In this document: positions 22,053 through 31,694 of the stretch, one piece after another
Layout: every line of letters begins with the position of its first letter
Numbering within the stretch: the stretch's first letter is position 1
DNA from: Tanypteryx hageni
Lineage: Eukaryota > Arthropoda > Insecta > Odonata > Petaluridae
NCBI GenBank assembly: GCA_028673005.1
Contig: CM054117.1
Location: 51,829,870-51,893,869, forward strand
DNA length: 64,000 bases
Direction: 5' to 3'
Notes under the pieces: generated by a model
Told to the model about the DNA's origin: nothing
Databases searched by the model: none
What the model saw: the letters and a program-made list of their open reading frames with translations, nothing else
Position numbers and translations under genes: made by a program

Positions 22053-22131
22053 TAGTATAAGTGTTGAGATGACAATGCAGTCTCGAGGTTTAACAATGCC
22101 ACGGTCGGCAAGGAAACATATCGTTAAAAAG
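22053..22131 (+). CDS. candidate gene B start exon (weak)
   Basis: Downstream of the polypyrimidine tract, ATATAG|TATAAG could be an acceptor. An ATG at 22069 then reads 21 codons (MTMQSRGLTMPRSARKHIVK) to AAG|GTTAAA, phase 0, the same phase and similar Lys end (VK|, KK|) as the gene A start exon. The donor is poor (T at +3). Identical in units 2 and 3. If used, translation would run into the in-frame TAG of the next exon. Speculative. Confidence 0.2.
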
Positions 22132-22329
22132 GTTAAAAATTTCCAATAAATATGATTTAAACGGATAACTTGAGCTATTTCGAATCATAAGTGAAATGTG
22201 ACGATAGGAATAAGAAATATAATTTATTATGCTTTAAAATGGTTCATACTCGAGGATCGTAGGTCGCTTATTTCTAATTTTAATTTGCAAAAGACTAAAA
22301 GCCTGCAAGGCGAAAAGTCGACTTTTACG

Positions 22330-22410
22330 TATTATTTTATGAGAAGTTGAAATCATCTCCTGGAGTCGAACCCGGGACCTTTTTATATAGATTTCTTTAC
22401 TCTCAATAAT
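22330..22410 (-). repeat. tRNA-derived repeat, B-box on minus strand
   Basis: On the minus strand it reads AGGTCCCGGGTTCGACTCC, a strong Pol III B-box, like those at 18785 and 29240. The same segment is at 44080-44160 and 59200-59280. Confidence 0.45.
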
Positions 22411-22770
22411 TTTTCCCGCTCCAAACAGCTTTAAGATTTCGAATGAGCCCTTGTACGCATCTCTAAGTGCTACAGTTCTCTCACAGTTTCAATTACAAAA
22501 ATACGGCTTACAGAATTATATATTAAGATAATTTTAAGTAATTTTTTAATAATTCTTCCTGGAAGTCTTCTTTACTTGTGAATAAATAAACTGTGACTTC
22601 CCATCATGCTTTTGGCTAATTAAGTGCCACATTTCTCTCAATCTGTTTCCAACCATGTGGTGAGTTCAATAATTTTCTTTGGAATTACTCAGGCCTACTT
22701 GGAAAAAAGGGGATTATTCAGAAATTGTTTACTGATATTTTACACCTTGTGCGTCTTATGTAATTTCCGG

Positions 22771-22788
22771 TATGTGTGCGTGTGTGAA

Positions 22789-22866
<78 letters not shown>

Positions 22867-22878
22867 CATATACACACA
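22771..22878. repeat. (TG)n(TA)n microsatellite
   Basis: GTGTGT followed by a TA tract of about 57 bases. The TA tract is about 28 bases in unit 2 (44569-44597) and about 49 in unit 3 (59707-59755), so it has changed length since duplication. It abuts a pogo-like MITE. Confidence 0.95.
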
Positions 22879-23035
22879 CAGTGGAACTTCCATAAGTCGA
22901 ACTTCAAGGGAAACAAAAAAATATTTGAGTTATAGAAAATTCGATTTATGGAAATACGTTTTTCTCATTGATATTTTGCCCGGTAATATTAATTCACTTC
23001 GAGTTATAGAGGTTCGAGTTATGGAAGTTCCCTTG
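22879..23035. mobile_element. short pogo-like MITE beside gene B exon (also 44611-44766, 59767-59847)
   Basis: The left end CAGTGGAACTTCCATAAGTC is inverted on the right as GAGTTATGGAAGTTCCCTTG. The internal CTTCGAGTTATAGAGGTTCG repeats the motif. It sits in the microsatellite 50 bases before the helix exon. Unit 3 has an internal deletion that leaves 81 bp. Confidence 0.75.
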
Positions 23036-23085
23036 TATGTGTGTGTGTGTACACCTATTTATTTAAACGTCTTATTCTTCTCCAG

Positions 23086-23340
23086 GACAAGTGGTTGTTC
23101 TACGTAGTACCATTTCTCGAGGTCATCTTTCTGCCATTTTATATCGGGACCTTCGCGGGATAGTCTTCGCGAACGATGGTCCACCCTTTCGTCATATTTC
23201 TCATAATAGTTTTGGCCATTGGAGGCCTGATCACATTGGGTGTGTGGCTCAAATGCTGCGGTTCACCCTCAACAAATACAGCACCGATGACTAAATCGAA
23301 GAATACGGCTGGAATTCCGACCGCTATCGTCATTCATAAG
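23086..23340 (+). CDS. Gene B unit 1, helix exon with in-frame TAG
   Basis: Acceptor TTCTTCTCCAG ends at 23085 and donor CATAAG|GTAAGA follows 23340; 85 codons in the frame homologous to gene A exon 2. The first part reads DKWLFYVVPFLEVIFLPFYI and ...TFAG, then TAG (23161-23163), then SSRT and ATG at 23176 with a good context (A at -3, G at +4). From that ATG: one helix (FVIFLIIVLAIGGLITLGVW, residues 5-24), Lys-Cys-Cys, then a polar tail. The TAG replaces the loop between helix 1 and helix 2. So either translation starts at 23176 to give a single-helix protein of 125 residues with the tail exon, or this copy is a pseudogene. The stop is shared by all three units. Confidence 0.65.
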
Positions 23341-24258
23341 GTAAGAAAGAACCAACTGGTAGAATGCGGAATCCTTAGGGAAGAAGATCCTATTTTGGTG
23401 AAGACAGGTCAAGTCAGTTGATCGGGATAAATCAAGAGAATTTTAATTAAAATTAGAGAGTGGATTTCATAAATTTCTATGTAAGCAAAAAATTATCCAT
23501 TCGCTTTTCGATCAAGAGAACAAAAAATGTCTTTGAAATTCTAAGCGAATTATCTGTATAATATTACTAGTAGAAGGTGCTTGCATACTGCAAGCATTGC
23601 ATCTCACCTTGAAAAAATATTAATTTTTCAGAGAGATATTTCATCATGAGTAATATTTTTTAATTCTAAAGATTTCCCCTATGGACCGGTTTTCGTTTTT
23701 TCATTATGGAACAATAATGGAGGAAAACAATCACTAATTTTAGAATTTTAGGAATATTATGCTTATTCCACATTGGGTTAATAATGCCACACATTTCTGC
23801 CAAATTTTAAATTTATAGCACAAAAAGATGTGAAATAACATTCATCTAATTGTGTAAATTTTAATAATTTTCAACGGCCGCAATAATAATTTCATGGATG
23901 CATTAAAATCTTTATTCGTTTACATAGACTAAACTCTAAACAATTTAAAAATTTCAGTTCACTAACTCGCCGCGTAGTGTCTAAACATTTACCTATTTGT
24001 TTAAACTTGAAGACTTTTTAACGGCAACACCAAATAACATATCAAAATTTCTATAATCCCTATTTCATTTTTTAACAAATCCTACCTCTGAAAAAATTTT
24101 CAGCTTCGTAGATTATTCGGAAATACATAAACCTTGAAAATTCGTTTACACAATTGCGACTTTTTAGCGGCCGCATTGTTGCACTTTTTCAAGATTTTCG
24201 TTTTTTCTAGTCGATTTTCCGAAAAATCCTATCTAAGAAAAAAACTTTGTCTCTCCAG
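23341..24258. other. gene B intron
   Basis: AT-rich intron with no recognised element. GCGGCCGCA-type words recur (CGGCCGCAATAA at 23876, GCGGCCGCATTG at 24168), which may be relics of an old repeat. The unit 3 counterpart is mostly deleted. Confidence 0.4.
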
Positions 24259-24456
24259 CTCATCTGGAAGTGCCTAAACAATAGTATCCTCCTATATGTT
24301 ATACGTTATATCATTCTCCTCTTCTGTAAGGAACGTCTATATATAATGAATGATACACAAAAACATATGAGGAATGGAAACGGGTTCGAAATGTCCGATG
24401 TCAAATTAACGAAGTTATCCCGAGTCACTAAGGAAGACGGTCCTATTGCGATATAG
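24259..24456 (+). CDS. candidate alternative terminal exon, unit 1
   Basis: A good acceptor (CTTTGTCTCTCCAG, ending 24258) is followed by 65 open codons and TAG. The peptide has a hydrophobic stretch (SILLYVIRYIILLFCKERLY) and a polar tail (FEMSDVKLTKLSRVTKEDGP, then IAI). In phase 0 it could follow the helix exon at 23340 as an alternative 3' exon, or be a decayed extra copy of a family helix exon. Gene A has a broadly similar helix-then-VPKIGTKKSVELATVDG layout. Unit 2 (45979-46176) keeps the frame with only two residue changes. No transcript evidence. Confidence 0.4.
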   Translation, partial: LIWKCLNNSILLYVIRYIILLFCKERLYIMNDTQKHMRNGNGFEMSDVKLTKLSRVTKEDGPIAI

Positions 24457-24864
24457 GAGTTTTGTCATGTAATTAGGATCTGTTATTAGAATTCAATCCT
24501 TGACGACAGGTTTGAATTCATATAATCATCCTTCCCTCGTTCATTCACAACAGAAAACAAAGAAAAGTCTGAAGAGGCCGATAATTCCTGCCACATGCCT
24601 TGATATAAGTTGTAAATTTTCAATATTTTGTGAAGTTCCATAACAGAGGAATGGGTATAATTTGAACTAAAAATGAAACACAACGATTCGCTTTGGTGAT
24701 GAAATTTCTCCCGGTTTGTCCGATGCACATCGCACTGAAATCGTTTCACCTTCTCCAACTAGCACAGCTACCGCTAAAACTCGTCCGTGGTTTAAATCAA
24801 GTTTAATCGAGTACGTATTATATAAAATTGCCTACCGTCTCCCGAAAGATGATTTAAACCAGTG

Positions 24865-24935
24865 GTGGGCAACCTTTTCTACGTGATGGGCCGCATTGGC
24901 CATCGTGAATTCTTCGGCGGGCCGCATTGAAAGTT
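24865..24935. mobile_element. left end of a hAT MITE (truncated; also 46585-46655)
   Basis: CAGTGGTGGGCAACCTTTTC is a typical hAT MITE terminus, followed by GGGCCGCATTGG and GCGGGCCGCATTGAAAG. No matching inverted right end was found downstream, so it is a half element. Confidence 0.65.
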
Positions 24936-25573
24936 GTCAATGTTCGGACTATCCGGAGGAATTTTACCACCCAAGTGGAAGAACAGAAAAGCAGTTTTGA
25001 AAACGATTTCGTCGTTTCAAGCTTCGCAGAGCACCTTCAGGATAATCGACGGATGTCTTAACTTTATACCCAAAATCCTCCACATATTAAATACGCGTAA
25101 CATCTTAGAACAGATTGAAATTACCCCAAAAGATTAATTCTTGTAAACTACAGTTTCTTTCCTTCCCACTCCCCGCTGCTTCTTTTTGTCCTCCCTACTT
25201 TTACTTAGCGCCACCTCTCACTTGGCGCCCCTTAAGTTCACATCCCTTCGCCTCGCTGCCCAAACCTCACCTCTCCTCTATTATTCCACCCCTCATCCTC
25301 ATTCCAACCTAAAATGAACCCTTCTCGATACATCGGACTCCGCTGACCACTTTCTCATTTCCCGCCCAGGTCTTCACTCCTGAAAACCTCTCCCTTCCTC
25401 CTCCCACAACCCTCTTTCTTATGACTAGGCTTTATGGGATTGAATTGAAGTCGATAAACATCGAGTTTGTAAAAAATTTTAACCCGACGAAAATGTATTG
25501 TTGTCGGTAATTGCAAAATATTTACAACTCTCTACTCTGCACCTGTCCCCCTCCTCTGTCACTCGCTTATAAC

Positions 25574-26400
25574 TAGGGTATGGATTTTTGGGTTTAAAAA
25601 AATATTTCATTCGCAGGGTAAATATTGGGTTTAATTATTTTCATGTTCATTCTGGTTAAAATCGGGTATAAATAAGTTACAGATTATTCAAAGTTTTTAA
25701 AGAAAATGTTCAATCTTGAATAATTTTCGGGTTTTTTAATTTTTTAATTTGGATAAAATGATTTTTAAATAAAAATCTTGTTTAAAAATTTAAAAGTTTT
25801 ATCAACAATGAAAAGTTTTTGCTTTACCTGAAATATGGTAGAGATCAATAGAGTATGAATTTATCAGGTTTAAAAAAATTCATTCGGAGGGTAAATATTG
25901 GGTTTTATTATTTTCCTTTTCATTTAAACGCCTGTAGGTGGAGAGGAACATCTCGCAGGCTGCACAAACATCTTGCTTCCCGTTCAACTTCATTTGTAAA
26001 CACACCAGATATTAGTGAAATAATTTTTCTTTCGAAGTGTTTTCAACTAACAGACACTTGGGCTCTTTTTTCCTTATCCTATCAAATATCTAACAGCGAC
26101 TAGCTAAGGCGCATCCTTGACTATTCGTGGCGCGAACAAACCAAGGAGATTCAGATTGTGTTACAAAGTCAGCTTACGAATAAATTGTTTACAAAGAGAA
26201 TAAACAGACTGAGAACATCTCGGACTGCACGCGAGTGCGGAGGTGCCTACAAGCGCCAGAATAGAAATTCTGTTACAAAATCTAAAAAACTTGTGTTTAA
26301 AGAAAACTAATAATTTCGTATTTTTTCGAGTTTTACCCGAAATTTAAAAAAGACAATCGGTGGGTAAAAATCTGGTAAAACCCGAAAAACCCACACCCTA
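25574..26400. mobile_element. TIR element with TAGGGT ends, unit 1
   Basis: The left end TAGGGTATGGATTTTTGGGT matches the inverted right end (ACCCGAAAAACCCACACCCTA read backwards gives TAGGGTGTGGGTTTTTCGGG). The interior is built of AT-rich repeats (AGGGTAAATATTGGGTTT occurs at least twice). The left flank is CTTATAAC; the right flank is CTTTTACC. Unit 2 holds a longer version (47308-48347). No transposase; superfamily not assigned, but an 8-bp duplication in unit 3 would suit hAT or P. Confidence 0.65.
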
Positions 26401-27226
26401 CTTTTACCGGTACCTTTTTTCGTCCAAGAAAGAATTTTATCTACATACTGTAAGTATTTTTTGTTAAAAAAACTCTCGGTAATATTATTCATCTCCATTA
26501 TATACCTCTTACATGCTGTGCATTAGATTTAATGTTCTAAAATTTCGTTTGCAGGTTCAGATTGCGCCTACTTTTATCCATGTTACCTTTCATCATATCT
26601 CCGCTTCTTAATAGAAGCGTGAGTTCGTAGTGAATGTGTTAATAAAATGGTGCGTAATTTAATTCATTAAAGCGTGATGATTTTAGCGAGAACTTACCAT
26701 TCTATAAATTTCAATTGCTCATTTTGGTAAAATTTTTATGAAAAACTGAAGTTGATTTTTTGCAGGTTTCGTAATTAACCTCTGCCATTTTGAATACTCA
26801 ACTTCGCAGGTCTTGGCATATAGGTAGAAACTGATAATGTCAACGGTAGGATGTTGACACGTGATTTTATTTTTCAGTTCATTCAATGTTTATTGTGATT
26901 TTGGGAATTATCCTTAAAACGGCACCATAGAAAGAAAACCAAATCTATCAATTTTCTCACTTTCAGTTCTTTCCTGCAAAAATAAATCATTATAATCAAG
27001 GGTTCCTCACTCAAATGACCACAGTTTATTCAACGGGTGAGTGTAGTATACATTTCGAAGGTACTAAGACCATCGTATACGATGAAAAGAAGGGTATATT
27101 GAAATGGAAAACATTTTCGGCTGCGTTATTTACTGGGAATGTGCTCATTCCCCGTAAATTTCATCCGCAGCATCGCAAAACACATTACTTTCGTACGAAA
27201 TTTCCAAATCTCTCTATTTATCACAG

Positions 27227-27439
27227 GGATCCCACGATCACAACGATGCGTCCAGTTCAAGTTCTTCCTCGGATTCGCACCGGAATTCTCCCCCGCCTTC
27301 ACCTCCGCCTTCTCCTACGGCTCCGCCCTCTCCTCCAACGCCGGATTCTCCTCCACCGAGTTACAACGACACGGTCTGCGACAACTCTTACGGGGGTGAC
27401 ACGTCCTGTACTGCGGACAACACCTCATCATGGGACTGA
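27227..27439 (+). CDS. Gene B unit 1, terminal exon (Ser/Pro tail, PPSY)
   Basis: The acceptor TCTCTATTTATCACAG ends at 27226. 70 codons plus TGA continue in phase 0 from the helix exon. The tail has a Ser run, a Pro-rich stretch of PPPSP/PPTP units (exon residues 22-44), then PPSY at 43-46 of the exon followed by NDTV, and an acidic end (TADNTSSWD). It matches the gene A tail in layout and in the PPSY motif. A WW-domain partner is the natural inference. With the ATG at 23176 the protein is 125 residues. Confidence 0.7.
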   Translation, partial: GSHDHNDASSSSSSSDSHRNSPPPSPPPSPTAPPSPPTPDSPPPSYNDTVCDNSYGGDTSCTADNTSSWD

Positions 27440-27990
27440 GATGGCCGTCAAATTCCGAAAAAGTTCTATTCTTTACATGTGCCGCAATTCTTCGACGTGG
27501 TTATGTCAACATAAGCTCCAAGTTCCGCTATCGAATTCGTGACAGAGTTCTAGGAGGACATCGCCTAATCAGAAGGAGACGGATGATGGCACCTTCGGAA
27601 GACGACAAGACGACTTAACCGCCTTAATAACACTGTGAACTTCTCCCGCGGCATGGGAGTGGAGCAAAGGACAAAATATTGAGCCAGAAAACGGCAATTG
27701 ACTATATTCCCGACTGCCAACGATTTGGTACCTCGAAAAATGCTGTCTAAAAATGTGTGTGTGCTGCGGGATGAGTACGCTTCTGGATCTGGGAACTACA
27801 AATGAAAGCGCGAGACTATTTAACGCATCGTATAGTCGTGATGACAATTTAAATGGCAAGTACACAAAAATAGCTCAGGGGCTATTGCTGCTGTTATGTA
27901 CCTAATGCTCATGTTGGTGAATTTGAGAAAGTGCAATCCAAAATAGCTGTATGAAAGTTTGTTTTTGCTTTGTATATAAATCGACTTTAA
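27440..27990 (+). other. gene B 3'UTR, unit 1
   Basis: Homologous in order to gene A's 3'UTR: CGACTTAACCGCCTTAAT (about 27610), CTGCCAACGATTTGGTACC, GTGCTGCGGGATGAGTACGC and TCTGGGAACTAC (27760-27800), ending near GTATATAAATCGACTT. The AATAAA of gene A is TATAAA here, so the poly(A) site may differ. The same block is at 49415-49960 in unit 2. Confidence 0.55.
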
Positions 27991-28799
27991 TGATATTCAT
28001 TACACGAGAAAACCCAGAAAAATCTTTTTATTGTTCTCTACTTCAGGTAATGTGGTTTATGCATCACAACAGGCAAATATATAATAGGGAAATGCCGGGA
28101 GATATATAAAGGTATGAGATTGTTTATAACATGAGATGAGAAATATATAGGAAAGTGTTCAACTTAAAATGCGTTTCAAACTCGCATGGTATTCCGATAG
28201 CAGATACAGACTCGAATCACAAACTGGTGGTCATGATGTCCTGATTGAAATTTAATAATGTATATTAATTGAATAACGAAATGGAATTTAGAAGTGCTCA
28301 AGAGAAGGAAGAGGAAAGATTATCATGAAGTTGTTAGACAAACTTAGGAACATTCTGGTAGCCAAACGACTATTGAGGATAACTGGGGGTTATGGAAACG
28401 TGTGTCATAGAAAGCGCGAGTAAAACGATAGGGAAAATAACATTTAATAAAATAAGGAAACCCTGGGTTACAGCGGAGATTATTAGAAATATAGAAGAGA
28501 GGAGGGTGTGTAGGAAAGTTAATACTGAATGCCTGAATGACCTAACATCGCTTGCAAATCGGTCAATGTCAATGTTATTTTAGTACGAGATCCTCAAATC
28601 GAATTCAAATTAACTCGCACAGATTCTTTTACAATTCATTAATTTAAACTTCTTATTTTACAGTGAAATAAAAGAATGTTTATAAATTTAAAATATTTCG
28701 AAATATAATATTTGTAAGTGAACGGGATAGAACTAATTGTAAGAGATCGATAGCATGACATTAACAAACAGAATGTTAACTAATAACATGAGTAACAAT

Positions 28800-29435
28800 T
28801 AACTAATTTTTAGGCTGGTTTCCAAAGGAAACAGCATTATGAAATGGTCCAGTCTGTGTGTGCGTGTGTCCCCTACTAACAACTTTTGCATCAATGGACC
28901 GATTTTCATGATAGTTGATATGAGGTTCGTGCAGCCGCGCACCCAGAATTTCCTCTTAGGGGAGGCTCGGTCCCAAGAATACATGAATAGATTGCTAGTT
29001 GTTAGAAACATCGCACGATATAAATATGCGTAATTCAAGAATTATGATTATAAATTATATGCTGAGAGAAATATAAAAAGTCAAAAGAGTATATTTCCTG
29101 TGAAAATACACATTTAGAAGGTTAGTAAGAGATCTTTTAAGGGGTACTGAAGCCCGCCAGCCCTCCCTCTCGGTGCGCCCCTGGGTTCGTGCTGCCAGGG
29201 CCCACCTCCGGGCTATATTTTATTTGACGAAGATTAAAGTCCCGGGTTCGATTCCAGGAACGTTTTTCTCTATTTGTGTTACATAGGAAGTCTCCAATCC
29301 ATCGTGCAGAGATGCTTTCTTTAATACACTAAAATATCTTAAAATTGTGATATCGGAGCGAGGTTTATTCTATTGTAAGGGGAAAAGAATTTAGATTCTA
29401 ATTCTTATCGCCGAATTTTGATAATTTATCATATA
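28800..29435 (+). repeat. dispersed short repeat with B-box, copy 2 (also 50780-51410)
   Basis: Shares GATCGATTTTC/GACCGATTTTC, AAAGTCCCGGGTTCGATTCC and GATATCGGAGCGAGG with the copy at 18640-18985 in the same order, with an insertion (28920-29220, GC-rich CCCGCCAGCCCTCCCTCTC) in between. The B-box suggests Pol III/SINE ancestry. Confidence 0.5.
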
Positions 29436-29438
29436 TAG

Positions 29439-29803
29439 TAGTTTCAAATATCTTGGCAGTATTTTAGCACAGGATGGAAGTAGTACACAGGACATCAGAA
29501 GTAGGATTGCAATGGTAAAAGCAGCTTTTAACGAGAAGAAGGAGCTTCTCACAAGCAAGAAAATAAATTTAGAAACAAGGAAGAAATTAGCAAAATGCTA
29601 CATAAGGAGAATAGCTCTTTAATATGCAGAGACATGGACAGTAAGGAGAAAGGAGTAAAAATATTTAGAAAGTTTTGAGATGTGGGTATGCAGAGAAAGA
29701 GAAACAAAGAAGTTTTAGAAATGGTTGGAGAAGAAAGGATGCTAATAAAAACAATTAGGAAAAGAAAAGAAAATTGGATAGGGCACATATTGAGAAGACA
29801 GTG
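29439..29803 (+). pseudogene. RTE-like LINE, C-terminal remnant, unit 1
   Basis: Reads FKYLGSILAQDGSSTQDIRS, AFNEKKELLTSKKINLETRK, KCYIRRIAL*YAETWT, FEMWV, then in another frame KRKENWIGHILRR. This order (YLGS...ETWT...EMW...RRK..W.GHILR) is the familiar region after the RT domain of endonuclease-reverse transcriptases often called RTE/craniofacial-development-protein-2-like. Stops and a frameshift kill it. A second LINE in opposite orientation abuts at 29811. Copy at 51413-51778. Confidence 0.7.
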
Positions 29804-29810
29804 TTTACAA

Positions 29811-30990
29811 ACATCTACATATTACCCTGCAAGTCACCTTGACGGTGGATGGCAGGGGGTGCCGTGCACCAAGTTCCTAACTAATTATTATTCACTGTTA
29901 TCTATTGTGGTCACGTATTGTCCTAGGGAAAAAGGACTCCTTATGCCTCTCTGTCCTACTATCTATTTCGCGAATTTTGACCTCCTCATTATCCCTCAGT
30001 TCGATATACGTTGTTTGTCGAATAATATCCTTCATTTCATTTACGGAATATATCCGACCTATATTATCTAGAAGTTTAAGTCTCGCCTTTAATCTACGAT
30101 CTTTCAACGATGGCCAATTAAACTCTTCAATGAGTAACGTAACCCTCTGTTTTTTATCGTAAATCTTTTTCACGAATCTAGCTGCTCGCCGCTGTATTTT
30201 TTCCAAATCCTTTATGAGACCCCTCTGATATGGATCCCAAACCGCTGCTGCGTATTCCATTTGAGATCTAACCAAGGATAAATAACAGGATTCTCTCACC
30301 TTTTCCGTGCCTTAACTGACTATTCTACGCACAAAAGCCAACTTCTTATTCGCCGCACCTATCACTCGTCTTATGTGGGTGTCCCAAGACAGGTCACGAT
30401 TCAAGGTTACCCCGAGATATTTCACGGATTCCGAAACAGGAATGGTCTCACCATCTATCGAGTAGATAAATACGGACGATGGGCTTCTAGATTTCCAAAA
30501 GTTTAGAACGTTACTCTTTTTCTGATTGATTTCTAGCTGCCATTCATTGGACCATACAGATAACGCATCCAGATCATTCTGAAGCTGATGATGGTCGCTA
30601 GGACCGCTAATTTCTCTATAGACTACGGTGTCGTCCGCAAAAAGCCTAATATTACTTTTCACAACTGAGCTAATGTCGTTTATATAAAGCAAGAAAAGCA
30701 TAGGTCCGATCACACTACCCTGCGGCACTCCAGAGACTACATCTGCCACACTCGAGGACTTACCATCGATGACTACTTTTTGTTTTCTATTCCAAAGGAA
30801 AGCGCGAACTCAATTGATGACTTTAACATTAATGCCAAGATTTCCCAATTTTAATAACAACTTACGGCGGGGAACCTTGTCAAAAGCTTTTCTAAAATCA
30901 AGGAACACTGCATCGACCTGTTTATTATTTTCGCCGCACGATAAAACATCATTCACAAACAGACCGAGTTGGGTGTCACAGGATCTATGT
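29811..30990 (-). pseudogene. 5'-truncated CR1/L2-like LINE, unit 1 (minus strand)
   Basis: The minus strand reads SCDTQLGLFVNDVLSCGENN, FLDFRKAFDKVP, GVPQGSVIGPMLFLLYINDI, FADDTVVYREI, KYLGVTLNRDLSWDTHIRRV, then the C-terminal RRAARFVKKIYDKKQRV. The RT palm FADD is intact, but nonsense codons interrupt it: INxVRAFL (TGA) near 30811, and TAA after RRIVS near 30312. The 3' tail GGTGCACGGCACCCCCTGCC matches the family. The same nonsense codons occur in unit 2 (51785-52964), so it was dead before duplication. Confidence 0.88.
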
Positions 30991-31039
30991 AATGCCAGAG
31001 AGATTTTGACATTGCTTTTAGTATTTTAAACTTGATTAT

Positions 31040-31565
31040 TGCTGTAACAAGTCGGGCAAACGGCTGGACTGTCCCTTTAGATTTATGGAGGGTAGTCGTA
31101 GAAGTGGACATTAGAGGGCTGTTTTCTTCCCCTGCTGCGTTCTTCTAGGAAGGCCTAGGCGGCTATTGTTCCGCCGCCTAACTCCTCGCGCCCTTTTGTA
31201 AGCAAAATGGTACGAGAAAGCTCCATTAGGACATCTGCGGAGAGAATGGGTTCCTTGACCCTTCCAGATGTTGGTGAACGGAGGACGCTTCCTCCCGAAG
31301 ACGTTATCGTGCATGGGAGAAGTAGCGTCGGGAAGGCGAGCGAAGGGAGCGGTCCGAGGTGTCGGAGAAGAAGACAGAGTACAGCACCAATTGGAGGCCG
31401 TCATTCGCAGAATAGATCGTAAAGCAGATTTGTGTGTTTTTATTTCTATCTCTCAACGCCCCCAGGGCAAGAACCCTCGCAAGGTCCCGACCCTCGGTAA
31501 ACCTCATGTGGTGGCAGCAATCACGCTACGCCCGCCCGTGCTTTACAATGCTCTATTTATTTGTT
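31040..31565. other. GC-rich unassigned block (also 53010-53540)
   Basis: Clearly GC-richer than its neighbours and open in several frames on both strands (for example minus 31404-31111, plus 31207-31422). It has a local palindrome TAGGCGGCTATTGTTCCGCCGCCTA centred at about 31167 and GTGGTGGCAGCAATCACGCTACG at 31510. I recognise no protein. It could be a 5' part of an element or a decayed GC-rich exon. Confidence 0.4.
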
Positions 31566-31603
31566 TTCCAATTTTTATTTATCATTGATAAACTATGAAT
31601 TAC

Positions 31604-31694
31604 ATTACATTACATTACATTACATTTTTTTTGGCTTAAGGAGTTTTATACAACTGTTCAACTTGGAGCCAAAGTGATTACGAGCTACCATCTA
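31604..31694 (+). mobile_element. short Penelope-type end fragment with (ATTAC)n
   Basis: Present only in unit 1. It lies between two copies of CTATGAATTAC (31593-31603 and 31695-31705), where unit 2 has a single copy (about 53568). The insert starts with tandem ATTAC and contains TTGGCTTAAGGAGTTTTATA and CAACTGTTCA. This is the reverse complement of the 3' end of the Penelope-like element at 32965-32990. An 11-bp target duplication marks a recent insertion. Confidence 0.7.

Noticed and set aside
22772..23107. ORFs reading through the (TG)n(TA)n tract (YIYIYI peptides)
   Set aside because: They are products of a microsatellite without stops, not genes.
23091..23294. Alternative frame ORF over the helix exon (VVLRSTISRGHLSAILYRDL)
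   Set aside because: It is open in units 1 and 2, but it has no helix or homology to gene A and stops before the donor; it is a shadow frame.
27015..27226. Coding extension upstream of the gene B tail exon
   Set aside because: Unit 1 has an open frame here, but unit 2 has a stop (CAGTTTAACC), and a clear acceptor lies at 27226; treated as intron.
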